Position numbers and translations under genes: made by a program. Below the pieces are notes generated by a model. That model worked only from the letters and a program-made list of their open reading frames with translations, was not told the origin of the DNA and ran no database searches. Below are positions 8,147 to 16,210 of a stretch of 64,000 bases of DNA, one piece after another (position 1 is the first letter of the stretch; each line of letters starts with the position of its first letter). Source of the DNA: Cohnella zeiphila (GTDB lineage: Bacteria > Bacillota > Bacilli > Paenibacillales > Paenibacillaceae); assembly GCF_014212055.1 (NCBI RefSeq), contig NZ_JACJVO010000019.1:1-64000 (forward strand), read 5' to 3'.

Positions 8147-9580
8147 TTAGAGATCCGATCCTCGCAGCCAAGCCTGAATCTCGCGCTCCGTCGGATCGAC
8201 CGGATCCGGCGAAAGCCCCGGAATATACGAGCACGCTTCGTAAAGAGCCGGAATCGCGTTGGCGTGAATGCCTACCGCATGATGGACGTAAGGCCCTTTC
8301 ACGAGCTTCTCCTCCCACAGCGGCCAATCGTTCACTTCGACCCATACGTAAGAGCCGCGGGTGTAAGGCCCCTGAATGCCTTTGGCTTTCCCGAGGAAAA
8401 GCTGATAGTCGCCGTGGTCTCCGTCAAAGCGGGCCAGCGTCATGCTTCCGCCGCGAATTTCGCCTTCGTGCGTTCCGGGCGAGTGGTCGTCGAACAGGAA
8501 GTGCTTCCGCAGCTTCGGCCTGTTCTCCACGGTGAGCGAGACTGGAAAATTGCCGCAGTGAAACAGCAGCTCGCCGTTCGGATTGTCGGGATGGCGCACC
8601 GTCAAGTCGGCGAAGAAGGTCGGATGCTGATTCATCGTCGCCGCCTGGACCATGACGGACGTGATCGCGCCGTGAATATCGGTCTCGCAAGTGACCGGAA
8701 TCTGCTCGTCGGTCAAGATCGCGTTGGCCAGGCAAGGCATGATGCCCATGGCTTCCTGAAGCGACGACCAGCACTGAATCGCGATGGCAGTGCTTCCCGT
8801 TTGCTCCGCGTACTGCTTCATCGCCACTTTGAGAGCCGCGATGCGCTTCACGTCCGCCTCGGTGACTTCCGACCAGTCCAGCTTCGCCTTGATGTCGTCG
8901 ACCGCCGCGGCCAGCTCCGAACCGTTGCCGTTCTCGATTCGCTTCGACGCCCGCTGAATGTCGATCAGCGTAATCGGGTGAAGCTCGATGCCGAAGCGCT
9001 CCAGCAGCTCGCCCTCGTTGCAGATCATCGTCCAGAACGACGAAGGCCGGGGCCCGATCTGCAGAATGCGAAGGTTTCGGAACTGACGGACCACGTTGGC
9101 GGCGGCAACGAAATTCGTGAATCCCCTTTCGAAAACGGGATCGTCTACGCGGCTGTTCGTGACGTAAGTAAACGGAACGTTGAACCGGCGCAGCACCTTG
9201 CCCGACGCGAACAGACCGCATTGGGTATCGCGCAGCCGCATGCCGTCCTCGAGCGGAGCCTCGTCTCTCGGCCCCCACAGCAGAACCGGCTTGCCCAGCG
9301 CTTTCCCGACTCTGGCCACCGTATCCTCCGTACCGAAGTTGCAGTGCGGGAAAAATACGGCGTCCACCTGCTCCTGCCGGAAACGCTCGACGATCTGGTC
9401 GGCATTCACGTGATCGTCGTACAACAGCCCTTCTTGATTCAGCCCCTCGAGATCGACGATATCGATGTCCATCCCGAAGCTTTCGATCTTCTCTTTAATG
9501 AGAACTTTGTAGCGAAAAGCGTCTTCGGCGCTGAAGACGAAGCGTCGGGTCGGCGCGTAGCCGAGCTTCAATTTTCTCAT
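8147..9580 (-). CDS. L-fucose/L-arabinose isomerase-family protein
   Basis: A 477-residue protein with the FucI/AraA fold: an N-terminal Rossmann-like half ('LKLGYAPTRRFVFSAEDAF', 'AVFFPHCNFGTEDTVARV') and a C-terminal half with the acidic metal-site region ('TAIAIQCWSSLQEAMG', 'CETDIHGAITSVMV'). Members interconvert aldoses and ketoses with a divalent metal. It is the first gene of the operon, so it likely makes the ketose for the FGGY kinase. Start ATG has AGGAG eight bases upstream. Which sugar is used cannot be read from sequence; divergence from true fucose isomerase (about 590 residues) points to another aldose. Confidence 0.85.
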   Translation of the reverse strand: MRKLKLGYAPTRRFVFSAEDAFRYKVLIKEKIESFGMDIDIVDLEGLNQEGLLYDDHVNADQIVERFRQEQVDAVFFPHCNFGTEDTVARVGKALGKPVLLWGPRDEAPLEDGMRLRDTQCGLFASGKVLRRFNVPFTYVTNSRVDDPVFERGFTNFVAAANVVRQFRNLRILQIGPRPSSFWTMICNEGELLERFGIELHPITLIDIQRASKRIENGNGSELAAAVDDIKAKLDWSEVTEADVKRIAALKVAMKQYAEQTGSTAIAIQCWSSLQEAMGIMPCLANAILTDEQIPVTCETDIHGAITSVMVQAATMNQHPTFFADLTVRHPDNPNGELLFHCGNFPVSLTVENRPKLRKHFLFDDHSPGTHEGEIRGGSMTLARFDGDHGDYQLFLGKAKGIQGPYTRGSYVWVEVNDWPLWEEKLVKGPYVHHAVGIHANAIPALYEACSYIPGLSPDPVDPTEREIQAWLRGSDL

Positions 9581-9605
9581 GGACGCATCTCCTAAAGGGA
9601 AAATG

Positions 9606-9633
9606 TAACTAAACTAATCATTCTGTTTAGTTA
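9606..9633. promoter_or_regulatory. LacI-type operator (9-10-9 inverted repeat) in the leader of the isomerase operon
   Basis: Seen directly: TAACTAAAC at 9606-9614 and its exact complement GTTTAGTTA at 9625-9633, ten bases apart. It lies downstream of the operon promoter and 26 bases before the isomerase start codon, a roadblock position. Related half sites recur at 9723-9731, 9735-9743, 9782-9788 and 9791-9797 near the LacI gene. Confidence 0.7.
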
Positions 9634-9656
9634 AGTTCATTGCGATTTTCATCCCC

Positions 9657-9685
9657 AGATTATCATCGTTTCGCGCATTAATCAA
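9657..9685 (-). promoter_or_regulatory. Promoter of the isomerase-transketolase-kinase operon
   Basis: On the minus strand TTGATT (9685-9680), a 17-base spacer and TAATCT (9662-9657) resemble a sigma-A promoter. Placement just upstream of the inverted-repeat operator supports regulated transcription of the operon. Confidence 0.5.
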
Positions 9686-9722
9686 TAAACATTCGCGATA
9701 TTTTCCGAAAAATACTCTGAAT

Positions 9723-9797
9723 TTAACTAAACAATTAACTAAAATAAGATTGGGGTTGAGTTTTGTTTTAAAAATGAGTAGACTAAACTTACTAAAC
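9723..9797 (+). promoter_or_regulatory. LacI gene promoter with repeated operator half sites
   Basis: TTAACTAAA occurs twice in direct orientation (9723-9731, 9735-9743) and ACTAAAC twice more (9782-9788, 9791-9797). A plausible promoter, TTGAGT at 9756-9761 and TAGACT at 9779-9784 with a 17-base spacer, is framed by these sites. This suggests autoregulation by the encoded LacI protein. Confidence 0.5.
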
Positions 9798-9821
9798 CTG
9801 AGGGCGGGAAGTGGATCGGAT

Positions 9822-10871
9822 ATGAAAATGGAGGATATCGCACGTCTGGCCGGCGTCTCGAAGTCGGCCGTATCGATCGCCTTCAGCGGCAAGCCGGGAA
9901 TCGGACCGGAGACGCGCGAACGCATTCTGAAGATCGCAAAGGACCACGGCTATATGCCGAAGCCTCGCACCCATGCGGCGGAAGCGGGCTCCCGGACATT
10001 GACTTTTCTCGTGTTCGCCAATTCGGGGATCGTTCTGGAGCAGTATTATCAGCAGCCGTTTTTCCGCGAGCTGATCCATTACATCGAGGAGCGCTGTAAA
10101 TTCCGCGGCTTCTCTCTTCTGTTCAGCACGATCGAGATGAACAAGCTGGGAGAGCAGATCCGCAGCATCGCCGACGAGAAGCGGAGCGACGGCGTGATCC
10201 TGCTCGGCACGAACCTGGACCGCGCCCAGATTGCGGAGATCGCCGATCTGCTGCCGCTTCCGCTCGTCGTGCTCGACAATTGCTACGATACGCTGCCGGT
10301 TCATTTCGTCGAGATCAACAATATGATCGGCGCGTACCAAGCCGGCTCGCACCTGTGCCGCAGCGGCCATACGCGAATCGGCTACATCGCTTCCGATGTG
10401 AGAATCCATAATTTCGAGGAGCGGCGAAACGGATTCGCCTATGCTCTGCGCGAGCACGGGGTCGAGTTGGCGGAGGACTGCACGTTCACCGTCGCTCCGA
10501 CGATCCTGTCGTCCCAGGAATCGCTCAAGCGGCAGCTCGGCGAACATCTGGAAGCCGGCAAGCCGCTTCCCAGCGCTTTCTTCTGCGAGTGCGACTACAT
10601 CGCGATCAGCGCGATCAAGACGTTGACGGAGATGGGGTACCGGATCCCGGAAGACGTGTCCGTCGTCGGGTTCGACAATATTTCCGAAGCGAGCATCGTG
10701 ACGCCGGAGCTGACCACCGTGCATACGGAGAAGGAACAGATGGCCCATCTGGCCGTCGACCTGCTGGTCCAAAGCATCGCTTCGGAGGATACCGTGAACA
10801 CCAAGGTCAAAGTCGACACCCAGCTGGTGGAGAGGCGTTCGACCCGGATCGTCGGAGATCCCCTCCAATGA
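9822..10871 (+). CDS. LacI family transcriptional regulator
   Basis: A 349-residue regulator of normal LacI length. The N-terminal helix-turn-helix and hinge are clear ('MKMEDIARLAGVSKSAVS', 'GKPGIGPETRERILKIAK'), followed by a periplasmic-binding-protein-like sensor domain ('SDGVILLGTNLD', 'SGHTRIGYIASD', 'DVSVVGFDNISEA'). ATG at 9822 is chosen because it opens directly on the DNA-binding domain and has GGAAGTGG upstream; a longer frame lacks a site. Divergent from the sugar operon and flanked by TTTAGTTA-type repeats, so it very probably represses that operon until a sugar or sugar phosphate binds. Confidence 0.93.
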   Translation: MKMEDIARLAGVSKSAVSIAFSGKPGIGPETRERILKIAKDHGYMPKPRTHAAEAGSRTLTFLVFANSGIVLEQYYQQPFFRELIHYIEERCKFRGFSLLFSTIEMNKLGEQIRSIADEKRSDGVILLGTNLDRAQIAEIADLLPLPLVVLDNCYDTLPVHFVEINNMIGAYQAGSHLCRSGHTRIGYIASDVRIHNFEERRNGFAYALREHGVELAEDCTFTVAPTILSSQESLKRQLGEHLEAGKPLPSAFFCECDYIAISAIKTLTEMGYRIPEDVSVVGFDNISEASIVTPELTTVHTEKEQMAHLAVDLLVQSIASEDTVNTKVKVDTQLVERRSTRIVGDPLQ

Positions 10872-11105
10872 CCCAAGGCGAAGACGTTCCGCTTCACTCC
10901 CCCTTCAAAGTTGGCCTCGACCGCCCGCCGGTGATCCTCGTCCGACACGCCCGCTTCTTTCGCCCCAAGCGGTTCTCCTCCCCCCTCATCTTACGGAGAT
11001 CGGCTCAGATCAGACTCTTCGTCGGCCCTGGCACAAGGATCGGTGAGAACACAAGCGTGTAAGGGCGACAGGGGGTGACGACGGGCAACAGCAGGCGACG
11101 GACCC

Positions 11106-11288
11106 TAACGAATCCACACGACGCTATTCCGGCATAAACGAGGGTTGGTCCGTTCTAACGAATCGTATAAACGCTATTTGGTGAAAAAGCGCCTTGCTTC
11201 CCGCTTGCAGAGGTAAATAAGGCTTTTCCGGTTCGTTAGAATCCAAATGGGCCTCTCCGAAGGCGAATAAGAACGCTACGATTCGTTA
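11106..11288. repeat. Dispersed intergenic repeat, copy A (TAACGAA/TTCGTTA family)
   Basis: The 538-base gap between the LacI gene and the AadA-like gene has no coding signal. Its centre carries four copies of a heptamer: TAACGAA at 11106 and 11156 and its complement TTCGTTA at 11232 and 11282, arranged head to head. Inner flanks share a core related to CGCTATTTGG or CGAATAAGAACG. The same arrangement occurs in three other gaps of this window. The remaining parts of the gap show nothing recognisable. Confidence 0.65.
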
Positions 11289-11409
11289 GCCGTCGCCGCA
11301 TCCATGCGATCGGTCACCGACCCATTTCCATGACACCATCAGCACCTCGTTCAAGGCCGCATCCGGCTCCGTCCCGGGAACCGAATCCGATATCCTTTCT
11401 TTAGTTCAA

Positions 11410-11445
11410 ATAAAAAGCTAAGCCGCACTTTGAATGGCGCTTAGC
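11410..11445 (-). terminator. Terminator overlapping the stop codon of the AadA-like gene
   Basis: On the minus strand GCTAAGC (11445-11439) pairs with GCTTAGC (11423-11417) and is followed by TTTTTA. The TAG stop codon of the gene lies inside the second arm, so the last codons form part of the terminator hairpin. Confidence 0.65.
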
Positions 11446-12221
11446 ATAAAGCTTTTGTAGCTATTCAAATCTTCATCGCTCATGGCGGCCATGTCGGATC
11501 TGGAACCTTCATACAGCTCGACGGCGCTCCGGACGATATCCCTTAAGCTCTCCGGAAGAAGATGAAGCGCCCAGATCCCGGCATCCCGCTTGGACAAGAT
11601 CCGGCCCGTCTTCAGGTACGACAACACCCTGCACAACGTAAGAATTCCGTATACGGGCAACGTTCGAAGGGAATCCGCCGCATAATCGACTCCGTCCAAG
11701 ATGGACGAACGGAAGTCGGGTTCGGGCACGTCCGGAAAAGCCTCCGCGACGGACAGCCCGTACACGCAAATTCCTTTTTGGCGAATCAACATGATGTGGC
11801 ATGCCAGATCGCCATCCACGGGCGTTCCCGCCCAAAATTCCTTATCGCCGAGAACCACGCTGTCTTCGTACCGCTGCCTCCAGTATTCGCTGCAATGCAG
11901 CTCGAAAGGCGTCGGATGCCGCCAAGGCCGAATGCCTCCTTGCGTAATCAGGCTGATTTCGATCGGCGCCGGGTTTAAGGACAAAGCCAGCAGCTCTTGT
12001 ACGAGCCGAAATCTCACCTCTACGTCGATACTCTCTTTTAGAAGAACGATAACATCCAGATCGCTGCAAGCCGGGTTAAAGCATTGAAGCGCAAGCGAGC
12101 CGTGAAGGTACGTTCCCAGAAGATTATCGTCCAGCTGCCGAATCAAGCATTCTTGCAGCTTTCCGACTTGGTCCTTCACCTCTGCAGGGCAATTGTCCCA
12201 GCCATATAAGTTTATCGTCAT
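11418..12221 (-). CDS. AadA-like nucleotidyltransferase with aminoglycoside adenylyltransferase-type C-terminal domain
   Basis: A 267-residue protein of the size of streptomycin/spectinomycin adenylyltransferases. The nucleotidyltransferase motif is present as 'GSLALQCFNPACSDLDVIV' (Gly-Ser then two Asp residues separated by one), and the helical C-terminal half ('LCRVLSYLKTGRILSKRDAG') resembles the DUF4111 domain. Such proteins transfer AMP to aminoglycosides, but many chromosomal members have no shown resistance role. Start ATG follows AGGAGG closely. It stands alone, ending in its own terminator. Fold is clear, substrate is inferred. Confidence 0.82.
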   Translation of the reverse strand: MTINLYGWDNCPAEVKDQVGKLQECLIRQLDDNLLGTYLHGSLALQCFNPACSDLDVIVLLKESIDVEVRFRLVQELLALSLNPAPIEISLITQGGIRPWRHPTPFELHCSEYWRQRYEDSVVLGDKEFWAGTPVDGDLACHIMLIRQKGICVYGLSVAEAFPDVPEPDFRSSILDGVDYAADSLRTLPVYGILTLCRVLSYLKTGRILSKRDAGIWALHLLPESLRDIVRSAVELYEGSRSDMAAMSDEDLNSYKSFMLSAIQSAA

Positions 12222-12253
12222 CGCCTCCTGTCGAAGCGAGCTTTGGGCCTAAG

Positions 12254-12673
12254 CTATTTTTGAATCTTAAACGCAAACTTCCACTCCGCCGTATTACCCG
12301 AGTATCTGCCGCGGTTTTCTACTACCTGCACCGCAAGACTTTTGCTTAGCGATTTGCTAATGGAAGACACTTTGACCGAGACGCTCTTCGTTCCGACATC
12401 GGGCACCTTGTCCTGCTCTTCGGCATACGCTTTCAATTGAATGCTGTCCGACGGTTTCAAGTTCAGGGTGACGGTCGATCCCTCTTTGACCGCCTTGCCG
12501 TTGATCGACGCGGTCGTATACCACTCGTTGCCGACATGGTTATTCTCGACGAGCTCGACGCTCGCCAGCGTAATTTTGACCTTAACGGTCTTCGTCGCCG
12601 CCGCGGCAGGCGGGACGAGCAAAGTAAATAGCAGAGAACATACGAGAAAAATCTTTATCCGATTGTTTTTCAT
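12254..12673 (-). CDS. Small secreted protein of unknown function
   Basis: A 139-residue protein with a typical signal peptide: positive N-terminus (MKNNRIK), hydrophobic core 'IFLVCSLLFTLLVPPAAA' and a likely cleavage after AAA near residue 26. The mature part is rich in beta-strand pattern, Ser, Lys and Val ('TKSVSVKVSSISKSLSKSL'), without Cys or a known catalytic motif. It has a good ribosome binding site (GGGGGAAG). I do not recognise the family. It lies alone between the DUF1801 gene and the AadA-like gene. Confidence 0.7.
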   Translation of the reverse strand: MKNNRIKIFLVCSLLFTLLVPPAAAATKTVKVKITLASVELVENNHVGNEWYTTASINGKAVKEGSTVTLNLKPSDSIQLKAYAEEQDKVPDVGTKSVSVKVSSISKSLSKSLAVQVVENRGRYSGNTAEWKFAFKIQK

Positions 12674-12709
12674 TGAGAGTGCTTCCCCCAGTATGAAAGT
12701 GTTACCCAG

Positions 12710-13123
12710 CTACAAATCTTTCGTCGCTTCGATCCATCCGCGAACGACTTCAACGAGCTTCTGTCTCTTCTCTTCCAGATCGCCGGCAGAGGCGATCTTC
12801 GCGATTGCCCTGTCTCCTGCGACCCATTCCAGCAATCCGGTGTCATCCATGAAAAGCGAAGCTTGACCGGCGAGCCCCGTCGTCTTGGAGCCGCAATGGA
12901 AGATCAGACGAAAGCCGTCTTTTCCATGCAGGTTAAACGTGATCCGATCTTGTCCGTTTACGCAAAAGCTGGGCGCATTCCATTTGATATGTTCGGACAG
13001 TCCGATTCCGGTTCCCAGAACGATCTTCCGAACTTCCTCCATCTCCTTCTTGAACGGATGCTCCGATTTCCGAAAAAAATCGGCTACCTGCTCCTCACCC
13101 GAGAGCTTCGTTGTTTTGGCCAC
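12710..13123 (-). CDS. DUF1801 (YdhG-like) domain protein
   Basis: A 137-residue protein of the DUF1801 family, recognised by 'HIKWNAPSFCVNGQDRITF' and the strand 'DGFRLIFHCGSK', with a helical C-terminus ending in 'VRGWIEATKDL'. The start is GTG, preceded by AAAGGGGG seven bases upstream; the longer frame upstream has no such site. Family function is not established; the beta-sheet fold is related to frataxin-like and YdhG/YjbR-like proteins. No obvious operon partner. Confidence 0.8.
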   Translation of the reverse strand: MAKTTKLSGEEQVADFFRKSEHPFKKEMEEVRKIVLGTGIGLSEHIKWNAPSFCVNGQDRITFNLHGKDGFRLIFHCGSKTTGLAGQASLFMDDTGLLEWVAGDRAIAKIASAGDLEEKRQKLVEVVRGWIEATKDL

Positions 13124-13212
13124 TTCAATCCCCCTTTGTTTGCGAGTTGAACCGACCGGCCCGCTTAAGATCAAATGCCCGCCGCCGGAAAATTCAAGGG
13201 ACCGGGCTATTG

Positions 13213-13345
13213 TAACGAATCCCTACGACCTTAATTGGCGAAAAAACAAAGACTTCTGGTTTTAACGAATCTGAACGCTCTTATAGACCCAGACTCGTCA
13301 GGAAAACAGGGGAATTCTTCTCCATAAGATCACCTGGGTTCGTTA
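13213..13345. repeat. Dispersed intergenic repeat, copy B (TAACGAA/TTCGTTA family)
   Basis: Lies in the 575-base gap upstream of the DUF1801 gene and downstream of the first sugar-importer operon. TAACGAA occurs at 13213 and 13264 and the complement TTCGTTA at 13339. The cores after the first two read CTACGACCTTAATTGG and GAACGCTCTTATAG, similar to the other copies. Between this repeat and the importer gene only a weak hairpin followed by a T-run on the minus strand (around 13618-13670) is seen, a possible end of the operon. Confidence 0.6.
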
Positions 13346-13698
13346 CATTTTTAAAATCGATCATTCGGTCCAAATAACGTTGCTCAGTTTCGCTAGAGCA
13401 AAAAAACCTAAAATACACCCATAATTATACATATTCCAATCACGAAACGTTAGTCTTTTGTGAATAACCGCTTGAAAAAGTGTTTTTTTGCAACAAGTTA
13501 CCTGCCTTCAACATCCGAGAGCCCAGTAACGACAGCGCAGGTTTCCGCGAGTATTCGACGGAGACGATGACGATTTTTAGGGCTAGCGCTGCCCTCCTGA
13601 TACTGGATTCAGCAAACAAAAAAAGCCTTCCGCGCCGCGCATGACCAGAATGTACGGTTGGAGAAGGTCTCCGCCCGTGCGGTCGACCTTTCAGCCCG

Positions 13699-15255
13699 TT
13701 AAGAGCCGAATGTATACTTCTCGTTGATCTGCCGAAGAATCTCTTTGCCGCCGGCGTCGTTCCAGTCCTGAACGAACTTGTCGAAATCGGCGTCCAGGTT
13801 CAACTCCCCGCGCACGAACTTCAAATACGATTCGCTTGCCAGCTTGCCCAGGTCCGGATATTCCGTCATCGCCGGCACGTAGACGGCCAGAGAGTCGATC
13901 GTCTGCACGCCGTCGCGCAGAGAGTCGATGAACTTCAGCGTATCCTGGGTGTAATCGTACTTCTCCATCAGCTTCGACTTCGTGCCGAAGACGCCGTAGA
14001 AGGTGCCTGCGCCGATCTTGTACTTGGCGTTCTCGTTCGCGTACTCCGGCTTCATGATCGGAACGCCGTCCTGCATCTGGTAATGCTCCCCCTCGATGCC
14101 GTAAACGGCGGTCAAATACGTCGAATCGTCCGTCGCGAGCGCATTCAGAATCTCGTACAGCTTCGCTTTTTTGGCCGGATCCTTCTCCACCTGCTTGCCC
14201 ATGGCGATAAACGCGTTCTGCGATCCGTAGGAATAAGCTTTGCCCGGTCCGTTCGGTCCCGCGAGCGGCTTGCCCACGACGATCTTGTTGTTCGGATTTT
14301 TGGCGTAAAAGGGAGCGCCGACGATGCCGACCCGCGGCTCGAACTGGTAGGACATCCAGTCCCGGACGCCGACGATGCCGTTGACGAAGTCGTCGTGATA
14401 GTCGTTGGCCGTCTTGGTGACGAACTCCGGATCGATCAAATCTTCCTTATACCAACGGTTGATCACTTTGAGCGCTTCCCGACCTTGTTCCGTCGTCAGG
14501 CCGTAGACGACCTGCTTCGTCTTCTCGTCGACCATGTAGTCCGGCCGAACGCCGAACGCCCCGAACACGACCGAGAACGAGCGGGCGTCCGTCCCCTGCC
14601 CGGACAGGCCGTACGTATCCTTCTGCCCGTTCCCGTCCGGATCGTCGTTGCGGAACTTGCGCAGCACGTCTTCGAACTGATCCAGTGTCGTCGGCGGGGC
14701 GTCGTAGCCGATCTTTTTCAGCCAGTCTCCGTTGTAGCCCGGCAGGAACGGCAGATCGCCGATCGGCCAGATGACGGGAATGCCGTAGCCTTTGCCGTTC
14801 ACCTTGCTATAGTCCCAGAGTGTCGGGTCCGCTTGGTCGATCGTACCGGCATACTCCGGCATCTTGCCGCGAATCTCGTCTTCGGGGAGCTCCGCGAGAA
14901 TGCCTTGGTTCACCAACGTCTCCAGCCGCTGCGGGGAAAAGTCGAGATAAATCAGATCGGCCACTTCGCCGCTGCTGAACTTGATGTTCATCTGCTCGTC
15001 GTAATTGGCGCGCTCGACGCGGACATTCTTGAACTTCACGTTGAACTTCTTCTCCAGCGCTTGCTGAACCGGGGTCGAATCGTTCTCCGGCGGATTGAAG
15101 CTGAGCCAGGAAATCTCGATCGGCTTATCGGACGACGCCGCGGATGAGCCGGCGCTGGACGCAGCCTCTTCCTTCCCGTTGCCGCTGCATGCGGCGAGCG
15201 GCAGCGCCAGCGCCAGCAGCGCCGCAACCGCCTGAGTCCGTCTGAATCCTTTCAT
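13699..15255 (-). CDS. Carbohydrate ABC transporter substrate-binding lipoprotein (system 1)
   Basis: A 518-residue lipoprotein: signal peptide with lipobox LAAC (cleavage before the Cys of 'AACSGNGKEE'), a Ser/Ala-rich linker and a large extracellular solute-binding domain of family 1 ('PIEISWLSFNPPENDSTPV', 'GLSGQGTDARSFSV'). The length above 500 fits the LplA/YtcQ-like binding proteins that work with LplB/LplC permeases. The ATG at 15255 is chosen because AAGGAG lies ten bases upstream; a GTG three codons earlier overlaps that site. It is the last gene of the operon, 33 bases after permease LplC-like. It should bind an oligosaccharide or sugar derivative outside the cell. Confidence 0.92.
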   Translation of the reverse strand: MKGFRRTQAVAALLALALPLAACSGNGKEEAASSAGSSAASSDKPIEISWLSFNPPENDSTPVQQALEKKFNVKFKNVRVERANYDEQMNIKFSSGEVADLIYLDFSPQRLETLVNQGILAELPEDEIRGKMPEYAGTIDQADPTLWDYSKVNGKGYGIPVIWPIGDLPFLPGYNGDWLKKIGYDAPPTTLDQFEDVLRKFRNDDPDGNGQKDTYGLSGQGTDARSFSVVFGAFGVRPDYMVDEKTKQVVYGLTTEQGREALKVINRWYKEDLIDPEFVTKTANDYHDDFVNGIVGVRDWMSYQFEPRVGIVGAPFYAKNPNNKIVVGKPLAGPNGPGKAYSYGSQNAFIAMGKQVEKDPAKKAKLYEILNALATDDSTYLTAVYGIEGEHYQMQDGVPIMKPEYANENAKYKIGAGTFYGVFGTKSKLMEKYDYTQDTLKFIDSLRDGVQTIDSLAVYVPAMTEYPDLGKLASESYLKFVRGELNLDADFDKFVQDWNDAGGKEILRQINEKYTFGS

Positions 15256-15288
15256 CGCGAACACGCTCCTTATGGATGGATGATTCGA

Positions 15289-16179
15289 TTAACCTTTTAA
15301 CGATCCGATCATGACGCCCTGAACGAAATATTTCTGCAAAAAAGGATACAGCGCCACGATCGGCACGACCGTCACGATCAGGGCCGCCGCTTTGACCGTC
15401 TCGGGAATGACGTCCTGCACGCCGATCATCTGGTCCATCAGCGCCTGCACGTCCTGATCCCGGTTCTCGACGACCAGCCTGCGCAAATACGTTTGCAGCA
15501 GCATTTTGGAGCTGTCCTGAATGTACAGCATGCCGTCGAACCACGAATTCCAGTGACCGACCGCCGACCACAAGCCTACGGTAGCCAGAATCGGCTTCGA
15601 CAGCGGCAGCACGATCGAGAACAGCGTGCGGAGGTCGCCGGCGCCGTCGATGCGGGCCGCGTCTTCCAGTTCCGCCGGAATGCTCGCGAAGAAGTTGCGC
15701 ATGATCAGCAACGAGAACGTGCTGATGAGGAACGGCGGCGCCACGAGGAACACGAGCCGGGAATCTAGCAGTCCGAGCTGCTTGACCAGAAGATAAGTCG
15801 GAATGAGGCCGCCCTGGAAAAACATCGTGAAGAGGAACACCATCGTGTAAAACGTACGGTGCGGCAAATCGCGCTTGGACAGCGGGTAGGCAGTCAACGC
15901 CATGAACAGCAGGGACAGCGCCGTGCCGACCGCCGTGCGGAACGCGGTGTTGCCGAAGCCGATCCAGATTTGCCGAGAATCGAACGTTTTCCGGTAAGCT
16001 TCCAGCGAGATCTCCCTCGGGTACAAATGGAAGCCCGGCCGGATCGCCTCGGTCGGGGTGCTGAACGAGACGGAGATCAGATGAACGAACGGGTACAGGA
16101 TCGAAAGGCTGAGCAGCCCGACGATGAGAATGGCGACGGCCTGGAACCATTTCTCTTCCGCTGTCGGTCGTATTCTCAA
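15289..16179 (-). CDS. Carbohydrate ABC transporter permease, LplC/YtcP-like (system 1)
   Basis: A 296-residue inner-membrane protein with six predicted TM segments; the first is 'VAILIVGLLSLSILYPFV'. The EAA loop that docks the ATPase is visible as EDAARIDGAG, followed by 'LPLSKPILATVGLW'. The C-terminus 'FVQGVMIGSLKG' is typical of LplC. The start is TTG with a weak site. It works with the LplB-like permease encoded 31 bases upstream and the binding protein downstream. Confidence 0.93.
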   Translation of the reverse strand: MRIRPTAEEKWFQAVAILIVGLLSLSILYPFVHLISVSFSTPTEAIRPGFHLYPREISLEAYRKTFDSRQIWIGFGNTAFRTAVGTALSLLFMALTAYPLSKRDLPHRTFYTMVFLFTMFFQGGLIPTYLLVKQLGLLDSRLVFLVAPPFLISTFSLLIMRNFFASIPAELEDAARIDGAGDLRTLFSIVLPLSKPILATVGLWSAVGHWNSWFDGMLYIQDSSKMLLQTYLRRLVVENRDQDVQALMDQMIGVQDVIPETVKAAALIVTVVPIVALYPFLQKYFVQGVMIGSLKG

Positions 16180-16210
16180 GTAATCACACCAACTTTCTTG
16201 GTTTTAAGGG

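Noticed and set aside
13618-13670. Possible terminator after the importer 1 operon
   Set aside because: There is a T-run, but the pairing arms are short and far apart, so it is mentioned only with the gap and not listed as a terminator.
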